Positions 1 through 6,307 of a stretch of DNA of 23,347 bases are shown here, one piece after another (within the stretch, counting starts at the first letter, position 1; every line of letters begins with the position of its first letter). The notes beneath the pieces were generated by a model that did not search any database, was not told the origin of the DNA, and was given only the letters and a program-made list of their open reading frames with translations. The stretch is taken from positions 1-23,347 of the forward strand of contig JAIPBB010000030.1 of assembly GCA_021739805.1 (NCBI GenBank), in the 5' to 3' direction. The stretch comes from Saprospiraceae bacterium. Lineage in GTDB: Bacteria; Bacteroidota; Bacteroidia; Bacteroidales; JAIPBB01. Both the position numbers and the translations under genes were made by a program.

Positions 1-402
1 AATATTGAATTACTTAAAGGGTTTTCTTATGTTTTCATATGTATAGACAGCAATTCAGCGAAAGAAATAATATTATCTAAGCTTATTGATGTTGGTATTC
101 CATTTTTTGATGTTGGACTTGGTTTAGAAATTGCTGATGAAAGTCTCATTGGTATGCTTAGGGTTACAACTGGTACTCCTTCAAAACATGATCATATACC
201 CAGCAGGATAGGAACTGTAGATGTTGATGATAATGAGTATTCAACTAATATTCAAATTGCTGACCTTAATGCATTAAATGCATTAATGGCAATAATTAAA
301 TGGAAAAAAATGTCAGGTTTCTATAATGATTTGAAAGAAGAACACCATTCTACTTATACAATAAACACATCACAATTAATCAATGAAGACTTTAAAGCAT
401 AA
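1..402 (+). CDS. ThiF/E1-like adenylyltransferase, C-terminal part (5' end outside window)
   Basis: The frame is open from base 1 to the TAA at 400-402, giving the last 133 residues of a longer protein. The tail resembles the C-terminal part of ThiF-family, E1-like enzymes found in bacterial ubiquitin-like operons: a DVGLGLE strand, then GMLRVTTGTPSK, then the NIQIADLNALNALMAIIKWKK helix region and a GFYND turn. Such E1-like enzymes adenylate the C-terminus of a ubiquitin-like protein and pass it to a cysteine. The nucleotide-binding loop and any catalytic cysteine lie upstream of the window and cannot be checked. The stop overlaps the next gene by 20 bases, so the two are probably translationally coupled. 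The family call comes from recognising the motifs; I am fairly sure of ThiF and less sure which ubiquitin-like subclass it belongs to. Confidence 0.8.
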   Translation, partial: NIELLKGFSYVFICIDSNSAKEIILSKLIDVGIPFFDVGLGLEIADESLIGMLRVTTGTPSKHDHIPSRIGTVDVDDNEYSTNIQIADLNALNALMAIIKWKKMSGFYNDLKEEHHSTYTINTSQLINEDFKA

Positions 403-739
403 ATTCGTTGAATTAGTTCCAGATGTTCTGGAAGAAGGAGTATTGTATATTTCAATAGAGTATTGCTCAGCCATACACAAATGTGTGTGTGGCTGTGGCA
501 ATGAAGTGGTAACCCCCATTTCTCCAACAGATTGGCAGATTACATTTGATGGCAAAAGTGTGTCTCTTTATCCTTCTATTGGTAACTGGAATTTTAAATG
601 TAAATCCCACTATTGGATAACAAAAAACAAAGTACAGTTTGCAAGAAAATGGAGTGATTGGGAGATTCAAAAGGGTAGAAGAGCAGATTCAAAACAGAAG
701 AAGAAATATTTTAAGAAAAAGAAAAGAAAATCTATCTAA
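383..739 (+). CDS. DUF6527 family protein, zinc-ribbon-like, of a ubiquitin-like operon
   Basis: This 118-residue protein matches the family usually annotated as DUF6527, found in bacterial operons with multi-ubiquitin, E2-like and ThiF genes. Visible hallmarks are HKFVELVPD at the N-terminus, VLYISIEY, a CVCGCGNE motif (Cys34, Cys36, Cys38), SPTDW, LYPSIGNWNFKC (Cys73) and HYWI (His76). The cysteines and His76 could bind a metal such as zinc; this is inference. A strongly basic tail (residues about 105-116, mostly lysine) ends the protein. The ATG lies inside the 3' end of the upstream E1-like gene. The biochemical role of the family is not known to me. Possibilities are a binding or regulatory partner of the conjugation system. 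The length is normal for the family and no disruption is seen. Confidence 0.85.
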   Translation: MKTLKHKFVELVPDVLEEGVLYISIEYCSAIHKCVCGCGNEVVTPISPTDWQITFDGKSVSLYPSIGNWNFKCKSHYWITKNKVQFARKWSDWEIQKGRRADSKQKKKYFKKKKRKSI

Positions 740-741
740 CT

Positions 742-758
742 AATCACATTTAGTGATT
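742..758 (+). terminator. Short hairpin after the DUF6527 gene (weak terminator candidate)
   Basis: AATCAC (742-747) and GTGATT (753-758) form a perfect 6-bp stem with a 5-base loop, starting three bases after the stop codon. The DNA downstream is A+T-rich but lacks a clean T-run, so termination is possible but not clear. Confidence 0.35.
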
Positions 759-796
759 CGAATAATAATTTGGATTGAAAATACTTTTAAGGTTCT

Positions 797-873
797 TGCT
801 GGCTCTCGTCTCAAGACGAGTGACAATAGGCTTTTGTTGAAGTACTCGTCTGGAGACGAGTACTAGCCAAGCA
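797..873. repeat. REP/REPIN-like pair of hairpins sharing the CTCGTCT/AGACGAG arm
   Basis: Hairpin 1 (805-820) is CTCGTCT-CA-AGACGAG, a perfect 7-bp stem. Hairpin 2 (841-864) is AGTACTCGTCT-GG-AGACGAGTACT, a perfect 11-bp stem. Both use the same core. The outer flanks TGCTGGCT (797-804) and AGCCAAGCA (865-873) are also complementary apart from one extra base, so the whole unit can fold as two hairpins within a larger stem. It lies between genes. This design fits dispersed palindromic elements of the REP type, which are mobilised in trans by REP-associated tyrosine transposases. No such transposase is in the window. Confidence 0.7.
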
Positions 874-952
874 TCAATTTCTTTTCCTTCCCAATCACAA
901 CCTTTAACTTTCCCAAACCCACCTTTAACAGCTTTGCTATAGTAAATGGCTT

Positions 953-1057
953 TTCAAAATTCATAAAGGAAATATTACCGTTGAATCCAATAACGATAAA
1001 TCAAAGGGAAAAACGGGGACTAAGTTTATTATAGGGATTTCGAAGGTAAAATCCTAA
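953..1057 (+). pseudogene. Remnant of a histidine kinase C-terminus
   Basis: In one forward frame the DNA reads FKIHKGNITVESN, then NDKSKGKTGTKFIIGIS, then KVKS and a stop at 1055-1057. This has the shape of the end of a HATPase_c domain: His-x-Gly-x-Ile-x-Val-x-Ser, then Gly-x-Gly-Thr-x-Phe (the G2 box side), then a terminal strand. The frame is closed upstream by a stop near 926, and no start or other kinase motifs are visible, so it is not a working gene. It looks like a leftover of a lost sensor kinase. The match is short and rests on motif spacing only. Confidence 0.5.
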
Positions 1058-1240
1058 TTTCAAATTGTTTAAACGATTTAGTGTTTATTGTCATTTTCAG
1101 ATAGAGTTCACTGCATTTTTCATTACTGACATTTTAGTCAAAATTGTGCTAGCTAAAATAATGTTGGAAAATGTAAATTAATTTATTGATTTTGTGATTA
1201 TTCAATTTTACTCGCAAACTAAACCATAATAAACCTTATC

Positions 1241-1285
1241 TGACAAAATAAAATTTGTCAAAATTTATTACAAAATAATTTTTGT
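1241..1285. promoter_or_regulatory. Two palindromes upstream of the radical SAM gene (possible operator)
   Basis: TGACAAA (1241-1247) and TTTGTCA (1254-1260) form a 7-bp inverted repeat around six A/T bases. ACAAAA (1270-1275) and TTTTGT (1280-1285) form a second one with a 4-base spacer. They share the ACAAA/TTTGT half-site and lie just upstream of the candidate -7 box. They could bind a dimeric regulator, but A+T-rich DNA gives such repeats by chance. The rest of 1058-1348 shows no gene. Confidence 0.3.
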
Positions 1286-1296
1286 TATTATCTTTT

Positions 1297-1304
1297 TAAA
1301 TTTG
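1297..1304 (+). promoter_or_regulatory. Candidate Bacteroidota -7 promoter box (TAAATTTG)
   Basis: TAAATTTG matches the TAnnTTTG -7 consensus of the Bacteroidota primary sigma factor. It lies 44 bases before the ATG at 1349. No convincing TTTG -33 element sits at the usual spacing, so the call rests on one box. Confidence 0.45.
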
Positions 1305-1348
1305 CAAGCAGAATAATATATCATTAGCAAATAAATTAAAAGTTCAAA

Positions 1349-3049
1349 ATGCATATTTACCCAATAAAATCTCTGAAAAATTGCGGATTATTCCTTCCTA
1401 ATCAAATTCTTGAAATTGATAATAATTTGCTTTCGAATTTATCTTGTTATTTCTGGAAGGAAATTTTTGATTTTAATAATGTTAAAGAACTATTGGAATT
1501 TTCTTCGGATTTTGATACTGATGTAAATATTACAGAGAACATTAAAAGCTTTATAAATTCTGAACAAATGGCATTTGAGCTGCAAAAGCATTTGACAAAT
1601 ATCACCGGAATAGGAATAGAAAACTTCATTTATTTTAACTCTATTGAGATAATAAATTATTTGCTCTTTCAATTTTCAGAATACTATTACAATAACTTCG
1701 CTTTTACTTTGGATAATGCTTTTGATATTGATGCAAATTCGGCAAAACAAATTATTGATCTAGCACAAAACGAAGATTTTAATCCGTATTATAGTTTTTT
1801 AGAAAAGCATTTTGTTCCAATTTTAAATGATGAAAATCCTGAAATTGTTTTCGTAAATGGAAGACCGGGATTGTTCAATTTTTCTCAATTATACTTTGTG
1901 AAAAAACACTTCCCTCAAGCCTATGTTTTTCTCTCAAGACATTCGAGTGAATATTACTCAATGAATAAAATAACTAACTATTTAAAAACAAATGAATTAC
2001 TTTTTTCCTGGATTGATGGAATAATTCTGGATGATTTCAAACATACTGAAAGCTTAGTTGAAGAAGCAATAAAGAATAAAACTGATTTATTAAACATCCC
2101 AAACTTATTAATAAAAACTGAGGAAGAAATAATTCAAACACATTACCAAAAACGAGAAAGAAGTGTTTCGGAGATTCGGATTCCAGATTTAATGCTTGAA
2201 TTTGATAATACAAAAAAAATAAAATCACCTTTTGAGATTTTTGAAACTCATTTACTGTTAAATAATAAATGTCATTGGAGCTCATGCAGCTATTGTGGAA
2301 TAAATCTGAAATACCCTTGCAAAACAAATTCTACGCTTACTAAAACCACAGATTATCTTGATTTATTTGACGAAGTTCAAAGCAAAAATTATAAATTATT
2401 TGTATTGCAGGATGAAGCTATTAATGTTCGATTAGCCAACGAAATAGCAATTGGAAAAACAGCAAGAAAGAATAATTTGGCCTGGCACTATCGCTCAAAA
2501 ATAGATATAAATTACACTGATGAAGTAATACGCAATCTTGCAAAATCAAACCTAAAAGGAATTTATTTTGGTTTAGAGTCAATTAATGAAAGAGTTATTG
2601 GTTTGATGAATAAATACAATAAATTTATTGAAGCTGATTTTATTGAAAAACTTGCCGACAAACTTTTTGAAAATAATATTCATTGTCATTTTTGTGTGAT
2701 AATTGGATTTCCGGGTGAAACAAGAGAAGAGATGCAGCAAACTTTAGATTTCATTTCAAAAATCAAATCAAAACACCCAAAATTTACTTTTACTATAAAT
2801 ATTTTTGAATCTGATATTTCCAGCCCAATCTTTACGAATAAAGAAAAATACAATCTCCAGAGCAAACTTCCTGTTCAGGAAGACTTATATATTGGAAATA
2901 TTTTACAGTTTGAAAGAGAGATTCCTTTTGATGAGCTATTTGAAATTAAAATCAAATTCTTACTGGATAATATCTCAGATATTAATTCTAATATTACTGA
3001 AGTACTTGAAAACCCGAATAGTTTGATTAATTATATTAATGGGGATTAA
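1349..3049 (+). CDS. B12-binding-type radical SAM protein
   Basis: This 566-residue protein has a cluster-binding motif C308-x4-C313-x2-C316 (CHWSSCSYCG), a variant of the radical SAM CX3CX2C motif resembling the C-x-W-x-x-C-x-[FY]-C form of B12-dependent radical SAM enzymes. A barrel follows with FVLQDEAIN, HYRSKIDIN, GIYFGLESINERVI (near residue 406) and GFPGETREEM (near residue 453), all typical of radical SAM/SPASM-less B12 enzymes. Residues about 160-270 (EIVFVNGRPG, ending in DGIILDDF) look like a Rossmann-type cobalamin-binding-like domain. No DxHxxG motif is evident there, so cobalamin binding is uncertain. The protein would bind a [4Fe-4S] cluster and cleave S-adenosylmethionine. The substrate is unknown. 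Related enzymes modify ribosomal peptides, but no precursor peptide gene is visible nearby. It stands alone, with a promoter box 44 bases upstream, and its stop overlaps the convergent PorP-like gene by four bases. Confidence 0.8.
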   Translation: MHIYPIKSLKNCGLFLPNQILEIDNNLLSNLSCYFWKEIFDFNNVKELLEFSSDFDTDVNITENIKSFINSEQMAFELQKHLTNITGIGIENFIYFNSIEIINYLLFQFSEYYYNNFAFTLDNAFDIDANSAKQIIDLAQNEDFNPYYSFLEKHFVPILNDENPEIVFVNGRPGLFNFSQLYFVKKHFPQAYVFLSRHSSEYYSMNKITNYLKTNELLFSWIDGIILDDFKHTESLVEEAIKNKTDLLNIPNLLIKTEEEIIQTHYQKRERSVSEIRIPDLMLEFDNTKKIKSPFEIFETHLLLNNKCHWSSCSYCGINLKYPCKTNSTLTKTTDYLDLFDEVQSKNYKLFVLQDEAINVRLANEIAIGKTARKNNLAWHYRSKIDINYTDEVIRNLAKSNLKGIYFGLESINERVIGLMNKYNKFIEADFIEKLADKLFENNIHCHFCVIIGFPGETREEMQQTLDFISKIKSKHPKFTFTINIFESDISSPIFTNKEKYNLQSKLPVQEDLYIGNILQFEREIPFDELFEIKIKFLLDNISDINSNITEVLENPNSLINYINGD

Positions 3050-4029
3050 AAAGAAGGACCGTAATGAATCTTACCAACTGGATGACGATGCCCGAAAAGT
3101 ATTCTTCTAAAAGGATAATACAACCCAAAGTGAAAATACATTCCAATTTGATGAAAATGAGCTAATTTGTCATTTGGTAAGTTTTGCATTATTGAAGCCG
3201 AATAAACTATATTAAACTCATCATTTAAAGGTAAATCTAAATTAGCCGAATATATATTGTTAGTGTTTGACAAATGCTTAAAACCTAAACCTAAATTTAC
3301 TGAATTTAATTCATAATCAAAATTAACACCTAAATAATTAAGCATACAGTAATAATAGTCCAAATCGATTTGGTTATAAAAATACCCATCCTGATATTGA
3401 TAAATTAAAGTTGAGTATAATCCAATTTTCCAAAAATAATTTCTAAGATAAGCTGTATATTTTATTGGTGTTTTATCATCAGCTATGGGCAAGTTTGGTC
3501 GATTTAGATGATTTACATAAACCCCAATTTCCTTATTTTCATCATGAAATAATCCACCCACTCCAACATTGAAATTCAGTTTATTAAACATCACATCTGA
3601 TGGCGTAAATTCTTTAAATGAGTATCTCTGGTTTAGTGTTTTATAAGAAATCTGATTATTGCTTAAACCAAGGTTGCTGGCAAACGAAAAATACTCACTA
3701 CCACTATGATTGAGATTATATTTGTATTTGAAAATTGCATCAAAATCTGAAATGTTATTTTTCTCGCCTAAAAAACCGGATTTAATATTACATCCAATTT
3801 TTATTTTATTTTCATTTTTAGATGGTAAGTCAAAATTTAAGTTTGTCGTGTTGAAAATTTTATCTTTAGAATAATACTCAAAACTATTATCTATGGCTAA
3901 GTTAACATTCTCTTTTTTTAGAAAAGCATAATTTAGTAAATGAAGATTCTGTTTATGTACATTGAAAATTGCATCCTGACCAAAAGACCAAGATGAAGTA
4001 AGGATTAATATGATAGTTAATCGTTTCAC
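3046..4029 (-). CDS. PorP/SprF-like outer-membrane protein, array copy 1
   Basis: This 327-residue secreted protein starts best at the GTG at 4029. From there the signal peptide VKRLTIILILTSSWSFGQ aligns with its paralogues; an in-frame ATG at 4059 would add an unrelated 10-residue leader overlapping the upstream gene. The mature protein has the PorP/SprF layout: a short FNVHKQNLHLLNYA start (compare the usual FSQFYANPLYLNPA form), many alternating beta strands, VNHLNRPNLP followed by IKYTAYLRN, and a last strand around FHQIGMYFHFG. It is probably an outer-membrane beta-barrel. PorP itself is a T9SS component that interacts with PorE; paralogues often serve as accessory partners of secreted or gliding proteins. 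It is the last gene of the array, 14 bases after copy 2. The C-terminus is longer and basic (RRILFGHRH, then PVGKIHYGPSF). Its 5' end is mosaic compared with the other copies. Confidence 0.75.
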   Translation of the reverse strand: MKRLTIILILTSSWSFGQDAIFNVHKQNLHLLNYAFLKKENVNLAIDNSFEYYSKDKIFNTTNLNFDLPSKNENKIKIGCNIKSGFLGEKNNISDFDAIFKYKYNLNHSGSEYFSFASNLGLSNNQISYKTLNQRYSFKEFTPSDVMFNKLNFNVGVGGLFHDENKEIGVYVNHLNRPNLPIADDKTPIKYTAYLRNYFWKIGLYSTLIYQYQDGYFYNQIDLDYYYCMLNYLGVNFDYELNSVNLGLGFKHLSNTNNIYSANLDLPLNDEFNIVYSASIMQNLPNDKLAHFHQIGMYFHFGLYYPFRRILFGHRHPVGKIHYGPSF

Positions 4030-4043
4030 TATATTCTTACATT

Positions 4044-5006
4044 TTAAAAAGCAGGACATGGATCACGAAATCTGGTTTTTCCTCCCAAAGGTTGTATGCT
4101 GTAGTAAAGTCCAAGTTGGTGAAAACGTGCCAGTTTTGTGTTAGGTGAATCTTGCATCAATGAGAAAGAATAAAATATATCAAACACTTCAAAAAATGAT
4201 AAACCCAAATTAGCTGAATACATTGAACTTCCATTATTAATAGATTTTGCACCAAGGCCAAATGTAAATGGCATAATATTATATTCCAGATTAACACCTA
4301 AATAGCTCATCATATTGAAATAGTAATCCATATCAATATTGTTGTACAAATATTTGTCTTGTGACTGATAAATTATTGTTGAAATCAATTTCCTATTAAT
4401 CAAAATACTTCTTAAATAAGCTGTGTATTTTATTGGAATATCTTCACCTTTTTCGACAGGCAAATGTGGTTTATTTAAATAATTAGCAGAAAAACCAAGA
4501 GCATTTTTTTTATAATAAAATACTGAACCAAATCCAACATTGAGGTTTTGTGCATCTATGTTAAAATCACTTTGTTGAAATTCACTATTTGTATATCTTT
4601 TATAAATACCGGCGGAATCAAATTGTGAATTTAAAGCTCCTGCGTTTAATGAAATTGATAAGCATGAATTTCTTGTAAGCACTAAATTATAAGTAGCAAA
4701 TGCATCTATATTATTAAAACATTTCATTCCATTTTTAAACTCATATCCCAAATCAAGTCCCACATTTAATTGACGATTAATACTATAGTTGATATCTAAT
4801 CGGCTGGTATTAAATACTCTGTTATTAATAAAAAGGGTTGAACTATGATAATATTCGTTTGTATTATCAAAACTAACTTTCAATTGAGCATTAGTTTTAT
4901 AAGCATAATTTAGTAAATGAAGATTCTGTTTATGCACATTGAAAATTGCATCCTGACCAAAAGCCATATTTGAGATAAGAATTAAAACTAATACTGATTT
5001 TTTCAT
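4044..5006 (-). CDS. PorP/SprF-like outer-membrane protein, array copy 2
   Basis: This 320-residue protein starts at the ATG at 5006, which gives a normal signal peptide (MKKSVLVLILISNMAFGQ); a longer in-frame start at 5057 would place 17 residues inside the upstream gene. After cleavage it begins DAIFNVHKQNLHLLNYA. The middle has the family pattern LNVGFGSVFYY, FSANYLNKPHLPV, IPIKYTAYLRS and a C-terminal FHQLGLYYS strand, all consistent with an outer-membrane barrel of the PorP/SprF type. Only one base separates its start from the stop of copy 3, so the two are surely co-transcribed. Its body is the most divergent of the three intact copies, with an extra stretch near FDSAGIYKRYTNSEFQQ, yet its first 63 coding bases after the signal peptide nearly match copy 1. 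Confidence 0.75.
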   Translation of the reverse strand: MKKSVLVLILISNMAFGQDAIFNVHKQNLHLLNYAYKTNAQLKVSFDNTNEYYHSSTLFINNRVFNTSRLDINYSINRQLNVGLDLGYEFKNGMKCFNNIDAFATYNLVLTRNSCLSISLNAGALNSQFDSAGIYKRYTNSEFQQSDFNIDAQNLNVGFGSVFYYKKNALGFSANYLNKPHLPVEKGEDIPIKYTAYLRSILINRKLISTIIYQSQDKYLYNNIDMDYYFNMMSYLGVNLEYNIMPFTFGLGAKSINNGSSMYSANLGLSFFEVFDIFYSFSLMQDSPNTKLARFHQLGLYYSIQPLGGKTRFRDPCPAF

Positions 5007-5007
5007 T

Positions 5008-5967
5008 TTAATACAATTGACGATAAATTCGCATTCCTGAATTCCTAAGCAGTTCACGACTTACAAAACTATAATATAATCCAAGCTGATGAAATTGTGC
5101 AAAATCATTATTTATTATATCCGGTATGATTGAAGCTGAATAATTCAAACTAAAAGAATTATTAAAAGAATTCGAGAAAGACTTTCCTATAATTAAGGAA
5201 TAAACATTGTTATTATTCGATAAATATTTAAATCCTAAACCAAAATTTATTTCAGGCAATTCGTAATCAAGATTTACTCCCATATAATTTAGCATACTAT
5301 AATAATATTCCATATCAATAGGGTTATAAAAATATTCATCCTGATATTGATAAATTAAAGTTGAAAACAATTTCTCTCTTAGAAGATTATTCCGAATATA
5401 AGCAGTATATTTAATAGGAATTCTCTCATTATCTAATGGCAGTTTTGGCTGATTTAAATGATTTACTGCAACACCTATTTCATATATAGGATGTTTTAAT
5501 GATGTACCGAATCCCAAATTAAAATTACTCTTCTTAAATGATTGATTTAATGGCTCAATTTCTTCAAAAGAATATCTCGGTTTTAGTGTGTTATAAGAAA
5601 TTTTATTCTCAATGATCCCAAAATTTGCAGCTACTACTAAATTTAAATATCCATTAAGGTAAGTCTTATACTTTATAATAGCATCAAATTCCGAAATATT
5701 ATTTTCTTCTCCCAAAAGATTATATTTTATATTTAAACCTGTCTTTAAAGCTGGAAACACTCTAATGTTGAAATTTAGATTAGATGTATTAAACTGTTCG
5801 TTTTTATTATAAAATTCAATATTATTATCTAAGCTAAGATTCAAACGATCATTCTTGTTGTGTGCATAATTTAGTAAATGAATATTATGCTTACCAACAT
5901 TAAAAATTGCTTCCTGACCAAAAGCCAGAGTTGAAATAAATAATAATATGAGAGTTAATCTTTTCAA
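5008..5967 (-). CDS. PorP/SprF-like outer-membrane protein, array copy 3
   Basis: This 319-residue paralogue has a signal peptide (MKRLTLILLFISTLAFGQ) and mature start EAIFNVGKHNIHLLNYA. The body closely follows copy 1, including GEENNISEFDAIIKYK, VAVNHLNQPKLPLD, IPIKYTAYIRN, YSMLNYMGVNLDYE and FHQLGLYYSF. VNHLNQP followed by IKYTAY is the most recognisable PorP/SprF signature. The start codon overlaps the stop of the truncated copy 4 (ATTG/ATGA-type junction at 5964-5967), suggesting translational coupling in the array. It is probably a beta-barrel in the outer membrane, associated with T9SS or a gliding or adhesin partner. No secreted partner gene is adjacent, so its specific role is unknown. 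Confidence 0.75.
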   Translation of the reverse strand: MKRLTLILLFISTLAFGQEAIFNVGKHNIHLLNYAHNKNDRLNLSLDNNIEFYNKNEQFNTSNLNFNIRVFPALKTGLNIKYNLLGEENNISEFDAIIKYKTYLNGYLNLVVAANFGIIENKISYNTLKPRYSFEEIEPLNQSFKKSNFNLGFGTSLKHPIYEIGVAVNHLNQPKLPLDNERIPIKYTAYIRNNLLREKLFSTLIYQYQDEYFYNPIDMEYYYSMLNYMGVNLDYELPEINFGLGFKYLSNNNNVYSLIIGKSFSNSFNNSFSLNYSASIIPDIINNDFAQFHQLGLYYSFVSRELLRNSGMRIYRQLY

Positions 5968-6149
5968 TAGTTCAATTTTTTATTATTACTATAAAACTCA
6001 AAACTATTATCTGTACATATATTAAGACTCTCACTTTTCCAAAAAGCTTTGTTTATTAAATAATGATTATATGGATGTATATGAAAAATCGCTTCCTGAC
6101 CAAAAGACCAAGATGAAATAAGGATTAATATGAGAGTTATCTTTTTCAT
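5964..6149 (-). pseudogene. Truncated PorP/SprF-like gene, array copy 4 (N-terminus only)
   Basis: The 61-residue reading frame has a full signal peptide (MKKITLILILISSWSFGQ) and the family start EAIFHIHPYNHYLINKA, then DNSFEFYSNNKKLNY and a stop. Intact copies are about 320 residues, so some 260 codons are missing and the frame runs straight into the start of copy 3. An internal deletion joining copy 4 to copy 3 explains this. The remaining peptide (about 43 residues after cleavage) could still be made and secreted, but no function is expected. Confidence 0.75.
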
Positions 6150-6161
6150 TTTGCCAATATT

Positions 6162-6278
6162 TTAACAATAACTGGGAAGTGGCCTAATGGCAGTTCCTGT
6201 GGTTATAATTGTTTCACTATTAACAAAAGAATAATATAGCCCGATTTGATAACCAGAATCTGTGGTAATAAATAAAAA
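6162..6278 (-). pseudogene. C-terminal remnant of a fifth PorP/SprF-like gene
   Basis: One reverse frame reads DSGYQIGLYYSFVNSE, then TIITTGTAIRPLPSYC and a stop at 6162. This matches the last strand of copy 3 (FHQLGLYYSFVSRE) in sequence and position relative to the stop. No start or body exists upstream; the frame is closed by a TGA just before 6278. It lies 12 bases before copy 4, the same tight spacing as the rest of the array, so it is the tail of a former upstream copy. Confidence 0.7.
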
Positions 6279-6307
6279 TCATGTTATTCAAACTTTATTT
6301 GTGTTTA

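Noticed and set aside
860..970. Reverse-strand short frame reading MNFEKPFTIAKLLKVG and onwards
   Set aside because: It ends at the hairpin element, has no leader or recognisable family, and overlaps the kinase remnant on the other strand.
1058..1348. Search for a RiPP precursor peptide upstream of the radical SAM gene
   Set aside because: Only frames of about a dozen residues were found, with no leader or core-like sequence.
740..1348. Possible tRNA or CRISPR array
   Set aside because: No cloverleaf with a T-loop GTTCGA box and no regularly spaced repeats; the hairpin pair is the only clear structure.
5007..5057. Longer start for PorP-like copy 2
   Set aside because: It would put 17 residues before a complete signal peptide and inside the coding region of copy 3.
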